A program made the translations under genes and the position numbers. 64,000 bases of DNA, taken from assembly GCA_000827325.1 (NCBI GenBank), contig KN832870.1, positions 5,394,001 to 5,458,000 on the forward strand, read 5' to 3'. The notes beneath the pieces are model-generated. The model saw nothing but the letters and a program-made list of their open reading frames with translations, was not told the DNA's origin and searched no databases. This DNA is from Oidiodendron maius Zn. Lineage: Eukaryota; Ascomycota; Leotiomycetes; Myxotrichaceae. This document shows positions 20,868 to 32,807 of the stretch, in pieces; positions within the stretch are counted from its first letter, which is position 1; each line of letters opens with the position of its first letter.

Positions 20868-22370
20868 ATCCTATATGCTTAGTAATATACTGCTTCAACC
20901 AATCAGAAGTGACCTTCACCAACAGTGAAGGGCAAGTTAGATTTCTCACGTGACACTAGCGAGTAAAAATAGGGGTAGTAGGCGCACTTGACAGGATCGC
21001 CGAGTCGAAGATGTGAGTGCTTGGCAACGCAGCAAAGATGCTTAGGAATCATTCTTCCCTTCCCTGGTCTCTTGGATTAAGACTTGATACCTTCTAGGAC
21101 TGGTAGGCACATGTACTGTACCTATTGTCACAGATAACCGTTCAACGTGTGACATCCTATAACTCATGTCGGAGAAGGCGGCAGATATTGCGCTCTTTTG
21201 CTGCTTTACTATTTCGTATTTATAACTTCGTATAGGTATAAACTAAGAGATGATACGGCTAACGATTGGATCATTCGATTATCCGGATTCCTTCGTTATG
21301 CGGATCACTATGCCGGACGAGAGCCAACTCCAGATCTACGGGTTCGCCGAAATTCCCGCTGTAATCTTGGTCGTGGTCTACTCCCCATGTAATATAAAGT
21401 CAGCGAGTTGCAGTCAACACCCTCAACACCCTCACCACCCCCCATACCACCATCATCAACACCATCAACATGGAACCGATTATCATTAAACTGCCGGGAT
21501 GACGTATCGCACCACCCATGCCGGGTCATGGGATGGTAAGGTGGATCAGTGGTTTAGGTCTCCCAAGGCAATGGTTTGCCGGAGATTGTGTTGAGCGTAT
21601 TTTCCAGGAATCGAGCCTTCATCACGACAGGAATAGGGGCCATCGCTGTTAGGAGGGCTTTACTTTCGGTTTAGTTGGCGTGTTAGGAAGTTTATGAGGA
21701 GGTTCCGTGAAAATTTGGCCTCACGAAGACCTATCCCGCACATGCTACCCCTTATTCTCGACACTATCCTCCGGATTACAGATGGAGGCGAGCAACTTAA
21801 CCAAAGGCTGAGGCCGGCTTTTGACCAGAGGTCTGTCCCGGAAAAACATCAAATAAGATCCTTCGCTCGCAGTCTCTGTCACAGCTGTGACAACTTGTAC
21901 AAGGCAGACCCGAGTCCAGTGAACAAGGAGAGTGTTATACAAAGACAGAACCGAGAAGAGCTTGATGGCGGTTTCAAGAGTTCAAGATGTTGGGCTGAAA
22001 TCTGCCAGCGAGAACAGTTCTACTGTCGATTCCTATCCCGCTATCGAGCCAGCCAATCCCACCTAGAATGAAGATGACGATATCGCACTCGAAGGATGCG
22101 ACGAAATGACCGTCAGTGATACAAAGCCATGTTCAGATAACGGCGATATGAAGCAGTCCACCTTCCAGCGTACCAACGGCAAAAATCCACAGCCGATCCA
22201 TATTGAAGAAGTTAAGGAGAGAAGTGGACGGACCGCCGAAGCGTTTTGTGCTCCTTCAACGACAGTGACGGGAGATGGTGACAATCTCAGCGCGTGTATG
22301 GTGGCCTTGTGCACATCGGCAAGTATATCCGGAACCACCCTTGTAGCCAGTTCGCCCGCCCAATGTTATA
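20868..22370 (+). other. Accessory DNA without a confident gene
   Basis: Includes a CCAAT box (20901), a short CACC/CATCAACA tract at 21413-21475 related in sequence to the 9.5-kb minisatellite, and open stretches at 21694-22071 and 22106-22375 with plausible but unrecognised protein composition (the second contains GGEQ..., the first an NKES...). These might belong to one decayed gene that continues in the next entry. Confidence 0.3.
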
Positions 22371-22696
22371 CCTAGTCTTGAGCCTATGACTCCCGAGAGA
22401 ACACTTTCTCCAGTCGACTTTAGAGGAACCCCTTCCCCAAAGCAGACGGACAATTGCGAGCAGGGCTGTCTCGCTCTCCTCGGCTAAGCTATTGATGACT
22501 TCGTCAATGATAGCCACGAGCAAGTCCGGCAATTCAGTTTGCCGGGGAAAGTGCCAGAAACATATAAGGCTGTCTTTGACTCACTCGAAAACAAGGAGAA
22601 CGAGGCGGGAGAGCGCAGGACAAGGTGGTCGGACGGCTATATAATATCACTATTAGTAGGTCCTACTACTAGTGATCTCTCCTTATCAATCTAGCT
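22371..22696 (+). pseudogene. Decayed protein-coding stretch, unknown
   Basis: Frame 3 reads PSLEPMTPERTLSPVDFRGT, then NCEQGCLALLG, a TAA, AIDDFVNDSHEQVRQFSLPG, KVPETYKAVFDSLENKENE and so on to a stop at about 22696. One stop interrupts otherwise protein-like sequence. No family recognised; a relic is the simplest reading. Confidence 0.3.
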
Positions 22697-23641
22697 GATA
22701 TAATTATCTCTTATATAAGCCCTCACTTGCCTTAGTGAAGTCCTTCATGATATCTCGTAGCTATATGAATTTTATAATAATCAGCCAGTGAACAATTATC
22801 TACTAAGATAGGGACTAGGGCAACCCCTTCTAAATATAGAGTCAAATATGCGCTATATACAGGACAAGAGCAAGGAGAAAGAGAAAAGAACATGAGTATA
22901 AAGTATAGTATCAAGAGATCTGAAAGCAAAGAGAAAGTAAATTGAGTAGTGCTATCGAAATTCAAAAATCACCCCCGCAGAAATTAAGGAGACGTTATAG
23001 AATGATGTAGCTGAGCGGCTTAAGTTAACCATATCACGTACACCTGTACGTAAGTAGATAGGATCCAAAAATGGTTCCAGAGTAATCCCGGTCAGAGCCA
23101 AAATAGGCCTACGCCGAGATGAGGAAAGTATAACCGGTTCTCAAGGGAGCCAAAAAGAGTCCCTGCTGATACTAAAATGGCTCTTTAATGCATGCTTACG
23201 CTTACTTAGCGTATACTCAGGCTATGCTCAGGAATGATCACCCATAGCTCAGGCTAAAGCAGCAGCAGCTCAAGTCCAAAGACGGAAATGGAAAGTGTCA
23301 TAAAAACAATCCCGTACTGAATACGCTGTTCTCCAGGCTGTTAAAAGCCTTGCTTTGAGCCTCAATAATATTACAAAACAAGATAGTCTGATCCTACTAC
23401 AATTCTGATTTTTTTAAGCTAAGTTCTAGCTCTTAAAAACACATCTTATCGCGCATTTAGGAGAAAAATCCAAGATCTTTGGTACAGGACTTCTCAGTCT
23501 ATAAACAAATATAACTCCCCTAGGTCCTACGTAACTAACAAACCAGAATCAACCATTAATCTCCCACCGTGTTGCTTCGTACCAAACCTTCGCATGCGGC
23601 TGAAAGTGTCGGTGTCTACAGCTGCGATGAGCCTAGTTCCT
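22697..23641. other. Degenerate, repeat-derived sequence
   Basis: AT-rich with 'tatata' and 'ctata' words like the LINE. Around 23225-23410 the forward strand reads, with stops, AQAKAAAAQVQRRKWKVS, KQSRTEYAVLQAVKSLALSL and NNITKQDSLILLQF, which looks like an old coding region, perhaps of a transposon. Nothing intact. Confidence 0.3.
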
Positions 23642-24079
23642 TCATTTCCTGTAGAACACGGCGTCGAATCGGTTGAGTTGCTCGCTCATACGGCTAGTAT
23701 GGGATTGAATGCTCTCTGATACGTTGAAATGCTTGTATTCGAGGTTTGAGCCCGTCCGGCCTGTCAAAAACCGCTCGATTGCGTAGGTGCTATGCTCCAG
23801 AGCTGTTGTTGAAGATGTTAAATGATGATCCAAATGAAGCAGAGGATAATGAAGATAGTGGAGAGTGAGACTGACTGCTTTTAGTTGTAGAGGAACCTTT
23901 CTTGGACTTTGTATTTGGAGGGAGGCCCTTGGATTTGATGGAACTATGAAAGAGTTGGTATTCAGCGTTCAGTTCAGATACCCGTGGATGGGATACATAT
24001 AGAGAGGGATGTAGGAGAACACTACATACCTCTTGACAGAGCCATTGATGGCACGAGTAGAAGAGCTCTCGGAAGCCAT
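23642..24079 (-). pseudogene. Ser-rich small protein with one frameshift, unknown
   Basis: ATG at 24079 opens MASESSSTRAINGSVK, then an 86-bp GTATGT...TAG intron (23944-24029), then SSIKSKGLPPNTKSKKGSST and a serine-rich tract ending FGSSFNIFNNSSGA at a stop (23790-23792). Shifting by one base at that point reveals a longer continuation, TTALEHSTYAIERFLTGRTG, SNLEYKHFNVSESIQSHT, RMSEQLNRFDAVFYRK and a stop at 23642. The tail has more regular composition than random sequence, so a one-base frameshift in an older gene is likely. If the short form is real, it is a 67-residue protein. Family unknown. Confidence 0.4.
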
Positions 24080-24300
24080 CGTGCGTATTGGATTAAAGGA
24101 TAGATATGTTTTGCAAGATCTGTGAGGGGTTTCTCAATTGGTAATCGAAGTTAAACTGGATGGCTACAGAAGCTATCAAAGGCTCACGAGATATGATGTA
24201 GAGTTTTTGAACGAAGGAAAACACTCATCTATTTATACGTCCTTCTCGGGGCTACGTCTTCTAAATAAAATCGCCTCAGATACTGTGTACGCTTCATGAT

Positions 24301-25090
24301 AGTACTTTTGTCCCATACATAATAATACATGTCCTTTATGGAATAGTACTTTTGTCCATTCCAGAACTGCATGTGTGTCTTAGACAGCATTGTAGGATAT
24401 TTGTTTTGCACAAAAGTACTTTCTGAGCTCGTAGTACTTTTTACATGAACAGTACTTTTGTACGCCGCGGACAGGGCATGGGGTGACCACGTGATGTAAC
24501 CCACCACTGCTTTGTGTTAGAATTTAACATGTCCTAGAGGCGTGCAAGATGAAACTTGCCACTGCACTAGTGCTTATCCTCAGTAAATAGAAGCACCTGC
24601 TCATTAGATGAAAACTTCTTCATACTTACGAACCGGTTCGCCGAGGTAGAGATTCGAGTTCGGTGGCTGCTGAGATTGAATTCCATGGCCTGCCCACGTA
24701 AGCGTCATGCGCGGGTCCAGATTGGTGGAGAGCTGCACGGCATGGTTGAGGGGCCTTCTTGCGGGTACGAATCTGCGGGTCAGTTCTCCTTTGCAGCTAT
24801 CTGACGAGCGGACCGATTTTGGTAACGCAGTGACAAAGCACATTGGTTCGGCCTCCCTCTCACCGCCAATAGTATGGATTGTGAATGTCTCATGTTCGAG
24901 ATAAAAATACCACAGTTAAGAAGTGGTGTACAGTACGAATAGCAGCTGTTGCAACGAAAAGGGCCGCTAAAATCATGCTAAACGCTCTCTTGCGCAACTT
25001 TTGAGATGAGTAAATCCAAGTAGGACATGGCCTCGGGACCATCACCATGGCCACGTCGCATTGCCGGCCCCAAATAGTACTTTTGTGGGC
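24301..25090. promoter_or_regulatory. Scattered AGTACTTTTG repeats between two genes
   Basis: The decamer AGTACTTTTG occurs at 24301, 24345, 24451 and 25076 on the forward strand and as its complement at 24411, with an AGTACTTTTT variant at 24433. Two degenerate 'atagtcctttcgtc' copies follow at about 25158 and 25175. They lie between the start of the reverse-strand gene at 24079 and the Clr5-TPR gene at 25434. They may be a regulator's site cluster or the remains of a small mobile element; the sequence alone does not decide. Confidence 0.4.
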
Positions 25091-25433
25091 GAATAAATAG
25101 TCCAGGCGAGCGCGAAGCATGATTGGTCTGCACGGTACAGCCGAGGATAGAACTTTCTGTCAGAATAGTCCTTTCGTCAGAATAGTCCTTTCGTCGGGCT
25201 GCGCCATTTCCGGGGTGGGCAAGGTCAGGTGCCGCCCGGTCAGTGAGAACCATATTCCACCGGACAGAACGGCTCTCCTCCCAACCCAGATCAGATCATA
25301 TAAACCTTCACATCCGCCAACAGCATGCCCCAGTTTTGTGCTTCGTCAAACTACGCACCGGCCCGCATATCTATGAGAGATTTGTGAGAGGAAAGCACCG
25401 CATGCCAACACCCTTCAAACAAGGCTATCAAAG

Positions 25434-28400
25434 ATGGATGTGGCGCAGCCAATATGCCCGGCCACAAGCGTGCCAGACTTGATGGATGTTGATCTTGAAC
25501 CAGGCCCTAATTCATTTGCCCCTAGTCCCTTTGAATGTGGCTCCTTGGACCTTGCTATGATCGAGTCGCCCGCCGAAACCAACGGATCTCTCTCTTCCAA
25601 AGCAAATGGCATTGAACATTTGCACGAGGCTGGGAACGACTTGGCCGGCATCGAGCCGCCCGCCGGCTCTACGGAAGTTTATCGTGCAGCAAGACCGAAA
25701 CAGAAGCGAAACAGAAAAGCTCCAACTAAGAAGGACAAAGACTGGAAAAGAGTTAGGGGCATGCTCACCGAGCTTTATCCTAGTGAAAAACTTGAGATGG
25801 TGATGCAAAAAATAAAAGAAAAATATGGCTTTGAAGCCACGTAAGTCTCCTCCTACCCATTGATCTCGGCTCAGACTGATCAGCACAAGACCTCGACAAT
25901 ATAAAGTCCAATTAAATAAGTTATGCCTCAGTAAATATGCCAAGAGGCGTGGTATGAAGTTAGTTGACCAGTCAACCTCGGATACGAAACTAGTTGAATC
26001 CCGCACACCCAGTTACGACTTTAACTTGAACGAATATACAACGGATGGTGTCCAAACTTTCGGTCCTATGCCAGGTAAGCGTTAACAGAAATATACTAGC
26101 AGCTGCAGAGATACTGATATGATCGCCAGTTTCGCCCACTGGGATTAGCTGCTGGATAAGCTCCGAATCCAATTCTTCGGCTTCACATCCTGGAGGCTCG
26201 TTTGATATGACGATATTCTTTGGCAGCCCAAAATGTTCTCCAGTATTGCCATCGCCGTCGGTATCGGCGTTGGATATAGCAGCATCTACCTTGTTTGAGG
26301 GCTACGATCTCCTGTCGGGTCTCGAGACAGTCAATATTCCTTTCAAAATACGAACCGCAGAGGATACTGCTTTTGAACAGCATAGGGTTTCGCCATCCCC
26401 GCCTTCAGTGGACATCTCAGACTTGCTCATACCTCTAATGTCTTCGTCAAATCAGTCGCTCGTTTCGCCAACAGAACTACTAGGTCGAGTCTGCTCCCAA
26501 ACGTTAACCAGTCCAGGATCAATGGGCCGCAATGATAGGCGTAAAACGAAGCTGGCAGACACCTTAAGCTACTCACGGCCGGCTTTACATCAATACAAGC
26601 GGTTAGAGCAATATTTTCTCCAAGAAGAGATATCAAATCTTGTGGTCCAAAGTGGAAATGGCAATCCTGGACTCGTCGACAAGTTGAACACGTTAGGTCA
26701 AATATATTTCGATCAGGGACGTTATAAGCTAGCTGCAGATGCTTTTGAATGGGCTGCGAGCATCGGCCAGCACAAATACCATAACGATGATGTTAAAACG
26801 CTGAAAAATGTTCTGTGGATGATCAAGGCATGGCTATATCTAGGGAATCTTTCTCTAGCCGAACCGATCCTCCAAAAGACAGTGAGCCGTTTATATAAAT
26901 CATTTGGTGATCAGTCCTCAGAAATATTAGCTGCTATGGCAAATATAGCACAGACCCATGAGGCTCAAGGTCAATGGAGAAAAGCTGAAAGTTTCCGGGC
27001 TCAACTGGTGGAGATAAGACAAAATCACCTAGGGCCGGGTCATCCAGACACTCTAGAGAGCCTTAGCGATCTTGCAGACCTGCAATTCTACCTAGGCAAC
27101 TATCCGGAGGCAGAAGATATGATTAGGCAAGCATTGCTCGGACAAGAAAAGACAATAGGCCCAGATCATCCACATACATTTAAAAGCGCAAAAATTCTTG
27201 CTGTGGTACTGACTATAAGAGGGAGATACGATGTAGCAGAGGAGATGATTAGACAATTACTCAGCAGACAAGAGGAAACGTTGGGTCCCAATCATCCGGA
27301 CACTTTATCAAGCGCAAGGGCCTTGATACCCGTGCTTTGGTACAAGAACGATGCTAATGAATCCTACGCTGTGCACAAAAGAGTACTCCATGGCAGGCGT
27401 AAAGTGCTCGGACCAAAACATCCAGCGACTTTAAGTGCTCTTCAAAGCTTTTCTGACATGCTCGTTCACAAGTGCAAGTACAAACAGGCTGAAAAGTTGA
27501 TTAGGCAGGTATTAAAAGAAGGGACAAAGATGTGGCGTACCAACCACCCAGAGATTCTGTCGAGTATCGGAAGGCTTGGATGTGGGATGTATTTGCAAGG
27601 AAGGTTTGAAGAAGCTACGCAGCTGTTGAGACGAGAGCTAGAGGCGACAGAAGAGGAGCTAGGCCCAGACCACCCAAGAACTCTAGGTAGTGCCGACGAC
27701 CTTGCACGTGTACTAGAGAAACAGGGCAAACACGAGGAGGCTGAACGGCTAACTATACGAGCATTGAAAGGAAGAGAAAAGGTGCTCGGCTATACTCATC
27801 CACATACTTTATATAGTGTCCAACGCCTCGTCGAGATAATAGCAAATCAGGGGAAACACAAAGAGGCCGAATACTTAAGTTGGCAAGCATTGGAAAGGAG
27901 AGAAAAGGAGCTTGGTCCTAATCATCTACATACTCTAGATGCTGCCCAAAACCTCGCCTGGATACTGAATGAACAACAGAAGTACGAAGAAGCTGAACAG
28001 CTAATCCGGAGGGTATTAGAAGGGAGAGAAAAGGTGCTTGGCCCCGATCATCTAGACACTATAAATGCTCTCGAACACCTCTCATGGACACTGAAAAATC
28101 AGAAAAAGTATAAAGAGGCTGAACAATTAAGCCGACAAGGATTAGAAGGTAGAGAAAAGGAGCTTGGCTCTAATCATCTAGACACTCTAGATGCTTTCGA
28201 AAATCTCGCCTGGATACTGAATGACCAGCAGAAGCACGAAGAAGCTGAACAGCTAACCCGGAGGGTATTAGAAGGGAGAGAACAGGTGCTTGGCTCTAAT
28301 CATCTAGACACTCTAGATACTTTCCAAAACCTCGCCTGGATACTAGAAAATCAAGGGAATTATGGAGAGGCTGAACAGTTAAGGCGACGAGTACTGAAAG

Positions 28401-29404
28401 GGAGAGAAAAGGTACTTGGCCCTGACCATCTAGATACCCTGAAGGGTGTTCAAAGGCTCGCATGGATACTAGAAAATCAAGGGAATTATGGAGAGGCCGA
28501 GCAGTTATGGCGACGAGTACTGAAAGGGAGAGAAAAGGTACTTGGCCCCGACCATCTAGATACCCTGAAGGGTGTTCAAAGGCTCGCATGGATACTAGAA
28601 GATCAAGGGAATTATGAAGAGGCCGAGCAGTTAAGGCGACGAGTACTGAAAGGGAGAGAAAAGGTACTTGGCCCTGATTATCTAGATACTCTAGATGCTC
28701 TCCAAGATCTTACTTGGGTACTAGATAAACGACAGAAGTACGATGAGGCGGAACAGTTAAGGCGACGACTATTGAAAGTGAGAGAAAAGGCGCTTGGCCC
28801 TGATCATCTAGATACTCTAGATACTCTCCAAGACCTTGCTTGGGTACTAGATCAACAACAGAAGTATGACGAGGCGGAACAATTAAGGCGACGACTATTG
28901 AAAGTGAGAGAAAAGGTGCTTGGCCCTGATCATCTAGATACTCTAGATGCTCTCCAAGACCTTGCTTGGGTACTAGATAAACAACAAAAGTACGACGAGG
29001 CTGAAGCAATGCAGAGAAGAGTGTTGGACGACACAGAAAAGGTGCTTGGGTCTAACCATCACCGTTGGATAATAAACGCAGGCAGCCTGTCCGACTACCT
29101 GTGGCACCAAGGGAGATATGAAGAGGCGGAGCACATTCGCCGATTGGAGGTTGCGAAGAGAATAGAATGCGAACCGGAGCACGCAGATACAATGACGTCC
29201 CTTCGGTGTCTAGCTTGCATGCTGGATGGCCAAGGAAAAGATGGTGAGGCCAAAGAAACGTACGAGCGTGCTATTGCAGGCCGAAGAAGGCTGAGTGGCG
29301 AGACACACCCTGACACTTTAAATTTGGAGAGTTGGCTCGATGACTTGCTTCATGGCCACAAGATATATAACCCAGTGACTAGGTTGTATGAAAGAAAAAG
29401 ATAG
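25434..29404 (+). CDS. Clr5-domain protein with long kinesin-light-chain-type TPR array
   Basis: Three exons (25434-25840, 25890-26074, 26130-29404) join in phase to 1288 residues; introns are 49 and 55 bp with GTAAG and AG. Residues about 104-155 form a Clr5 domain, WKRVRGMLTELYPSEKLEMV, then KIKEKYGFEATPRQYKVQL, split by intron 1 exactly at the family's FxAT.RQY position. After a Ser/Pro-rich linker, residues about 390-1270 contain roughly 20 TPR units of 42 residues with the kinesin-light-chain signature (A-x-x-L-x-R-x-L-x-x-x-E-K-x-LGPDHPDTL). Clr5 is found at the N-terminus of many fungal proteins and is thought to bind nucleic acid or protein; the TPR array is a protein-binding scaffold. 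Central repeats (28.3-29.0 kb) are nearly identical to each other, implying recent unit duplication. Intact. Confidence 0.9.
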
Positions 29405-29714
29405 AACTATCTCTATTAATTTAACTTCAATCATTTTGGTCTCAATGATTTGGCTGTCATTTTTCTTCTCTGCAATAACGTTCACGTGAAGTGGGTCGCT
29501 GCGCTCTAAATTCTCGACGCACTGTGCACTTGGTCTTTGAGGAAGCATCATTCAGCTTGCTAGGCTATATGGTGTTACAGAGTCTAAGTATATCCGCTTG
29601 GTTTAATTTATGCCAGATTTGATTGTCACCCAATTTCTCTATCTCTTAATTTTGTTACTCACTATAAAGCATGCTTAGAATGCCAGTAAATCAGACAGCC
29701 AATACGATAGTCGC
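29405..29714. other. 3' flank of the Clr5-TPR gene
   Basis: AT-rich sequence with no gene seen, ending at the TA that precedes the inverted terminus at 29717. Confidence 0.4.
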
Positions 29715-30492
29715 TACAGTCGCTTGCAAAACTGGCTTCACCTTTACGGGAGACACAAAAGTTTAACTTACTGCGCGACATTGACCAAGGTTTCTTCGCG
29801 TATATCTAACGATACAAATCTCTTTTACTGCCACAAAGATCTATTTTGGGGATTTAATCCTGTGGGAGATTCGGAGGCTGTGAGGAATGCAAATCCCAGG
29901 GTTGAATTATGAATGTGTTTTCGCTCAATTTTCATCGATACAGTATGATACGAAATTGGCTTCAGTAGTACTCTGTTTTAACAATGGCCCAACAATTTGC
30001 AGCCTCTACTAGTAATATCTCAGCTAGCAGGGTTTATGTCACTATATGAAAGGACGTTAAAAACAAAGTTTACTTAGATTTACTTCTAATCAATACGCGT
30101 CTAAGCTACACAATACCTGTAGTTTAGGATACTAACCAAGAAGTATATCAGACGTAGATATCTGCAATCCTGGAGAGAAGCCTGAAGGCTAGACTTAGCA
30201 AAAGAGAGCCTTCAGAGTCATAACTTAAATAAACAGCACTAGAAATTGTCTGATTAGGCGGTAGCGTCGTGGCAGAATACAGGAGGTGATTCACTAATTT
30301 TTGAAAACCCCTTCTCCTTTATAGCCGTTTCCTTGTCGCATCTCATGTGACGGGTAAGAGACGCTAATTACAGCAGAAGATAAAGGAGCAGAGGCCCACG
30401 GATTGTTCGGATGACAAATATTTCCGCATCCTGTCCTAAGAGGGACTGCCACATCGACGTGGGTTCCGGGGGTTTCAGAGAAGAGCAGGACG

Positions 30493-31370
30493 TCAGAACA
30501 CAGAACCAAGGGCCGAAGCAGACAAAACGGACCACATAACCACTGTCAAGACCTTTCCGCCAAGCAGCCTGCCTCTCCCAGGAACCTCATTTGTGCGGGC
30601 TGCACCTGTTGGCGGAAACGGCTCGACCCAGCCCGTCCCGCACTGGCCAGAAAGTGCAGCCGTCCCAGTCCCGTCGCCACATAGGTATCTCCGTGGGTCG
30701 ATACACTGGTCTAGATATGTTGCCTCCGCCAAGCGTTGAATACCCACGACCGCGTCGCTCTTGAGATAGACGTCGCAAGCGGTGGTGGTGGTCGGTGGTA
30801 TACCGGGATAGTCGGAGCTCGTGGGTACGAGTACATTGGTCGTGACGAAGAGAGCCTCGCCGCCAGATCCTGTCGCTGTAGCCTGCTTCATCAGGACGGA
30901 AGAGCTGATGAAGTCGCCATCCGTGAATATCATGACGTCGTCAAGGTTCACGGCGGTGGACGTCGTGTACATGAAGCTCGTCTTGGTGCAGCCAGGCGGC
31001 TCTGTGATGATGAGATGCCGTCGGTAGTGGTGGAAGTTGGCTCGCAACCATTGTCCAATATATCGTATCTAACCGTGCAGACGGACGCGTTGGGCCCCAG
31101 GAACAGATCTGTTACCGTGATCGCAATGGTTGCTAGTGGATCGTCCAATAATATATTGAACCCGTTCCCGGCGTTGACCATGGCCTGAGTTGTGTGGATG
31201 TTACTTGATGTCGGTAAGACTGACCCTGTGGGAATAACAGTCCATGTGGTCGAGTACACCTGGGTATCAAAAATGTAGCTTGTTAATGCTGTAGAGAGAT
31301 ACTCGGTGTATGTCCATCCGAGGACACTGCCGGCTTGCAGGAATAGGATAATGACAGACGCTAACAACAT
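30493..31370 (-). pseudogene. Secreted, probably GPI-anchored protein with one frameshift
   Basis: ATG at 31370 opens a signal peptide (MLLASVIILFLQAGSVLGW) and a Thr/Ser-rich extracellular protein with N-glycosylation sites (NAS). The frame is good to about 31015; from there coding quality continues in another frame (ITEPPGCTKTSFMYTTSTAV, then DDVMIFTDGDFISSS, a Cys-containing region, and a hydrophobic C-terminus resembling a GPI signal) until the stop at 30493. No GT-AG intron fits the junction, which lies in a slippage-prone gatgatga run. So the gene has a one-base frameshift, real or from sequencing error. The assembled length would be about 290 residues. The family is not recognised; cell-wall or surface location is inferred. 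Confidence 0.55.
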
Positions 31371-31379
31371 TACTATTCT

Positions 31380-32500
31380 GTCAAGAGGAATAAAAAGATG
31401 TTTTCTGATGGATATTGCTCAAAGGTGAACTTTTATTGATAGTTACTTTGTTCTTGATCTCGTAAAGGAGTTTGGCCAGTTGAAATACTGAAAAGGCCAG
31501 ACGAGAGATCAATTCTTTAAATACCTAGCAGAACAGCCACCCCTATCTTGAGCTCTTTGCCGCCAGGTGTGCTTATTATATGCATCTGCTGACGCTGGTC
31601 TGGCCTATACTGATAATAGTAACATTTACTTAAAGGCTAACTCTTTGGGAAAGTTGTGGCGGGCATGGCTACTAAATCGATTAAGGCCAAGACGGCAACA
31701 CGGGAAGAACTGGCCAGTACCTCTGGGCATCGACAGCCACCAGCGTCAAATAAGCATGCAATTGTAAACCCCCCACACCGGATCGCATCTCTGCAGGCTA
31801 TAAATTTCTTTCGTACGTGTGTGTTAGGATTTTATACCTAATACAGGACGCAGTGGAAAGGAGAAAAGCAAACTGGGTTTTAAGAGCGGCTTCTACCAAT
31901 GTCACTTTTTTAGTTCCTATCCCCGTATCCTTGCCTTCATATACATGTAAGCTTGGGCTACGAAGTTCCGATTCGCATGTTAAATGACAAAAATGTCCCT
32001 TCTAATCAAAAGCAAAAATGCTGCGGCTGTTGTGCTTGCCCTTCCTACCTAATTCGAAGATATTTAAAGGTAGTCGCTTAGCGATTGGATGCGACACGGC
32101 CACCAGTTGTTATCAAACACCGCGGCGTTAATTACTGCAATGCGATTTGCTATGCGAGGCGTTTGCTGTAGGCTGTCAGATTCTGGAGTAAAATCATAAC
32201 CGGGCCACGGGGGTGGAAAAGTATATAAAGTGTATACAAAATTTAAAATGTACTGGTGTACAGTATATCCTTTACTGCAACGAGTTTTGTTTGTCATATT
32301 GCGTAATCTAAGTGCATAGTGTAGCTTTAAGTTATTCCTTAAGTATTTGACGAGTAGGAGACCGATTTCTCTAGACACAGGAGACCCTAATGTGGCTTAC
32401 AGTAATCATGCGTTCCTTAAATGAAAGTTGGTACAATCTCTCAAGCCACACTGCGCACTTGATATGATTAGAAAATGTGGCGCAGGTAGAACTTTTGTGC
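31380..32500. other. AT-rich region without a recognisable gene
   Basis: No frame with coding character; several short frames are AT-driven. It forms the right half of interval A. Confidence 0.4.
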
Positions 32501-32807
32501 TGCAGTAAAAGGTGAAGCTAGTTTTGCAAGCGACTATAACCATCTCTACAAGGGGTTATTCTATAACTTTCAGCTTTTGTGGTGTGCAAATAAGGAACAT
32601 CTACAAGAAGATAGTTATAAAGTGACTTAAGGGATGGTGACCGTAATCAACTTGCACTCGCTAAATTGGCCTGGAAGTGGAAAGGTGGATGGTCGGGTTT
32701 AGCCAGACTCAACTTATTTCGAAGCCCCAGCTCAGGTTCGTCTGCGATCGCTACCAACAGACCGTTGGTACAAAGGCGTATTCCCCTTACAAATAGTATG
32801 TTAAAAT

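Larger units (their letters stand above)
29717..32536. mobile_element. Interval A bounded by inverted CAGTCGCTTGCA-type ends
   Basis: The left end reads CAGTCGCTTGCAAAACTGGC, then TTCACCTTTACGGGAGACAC. The reverse complement of the right end reads TAGTCGCTTGCAAAACTAGC, then TTCACCTTTTACTGCAGCAC. Similarity runs inward for about 65 bp with few changes. TA sits directly outside each end (29715-29716 and 32537-32538), as in Tc1/mariner/pogo elements. The 2.8 kb inside holds a reverse-strand secreted-protein relic (30493-31370) and AT-rich DNA; no transposase is visible. The ends could belong to one element with host cargo, or to two independent insertions in opposite directions. Confidence 0.6.

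Noticed and set aside
28296-29009. Reverse-strand repeated frames (97 and 99 residues) inside the TPR gene
   Set aside because: They are antisense shadows of the tandem 126-bp TPR units.
30736-31188. 150-residue forward frame opposite the GPI-protein relic
   Set aside because: The reverse strand has a signal peptide and coherent protein; the forward frame has none.
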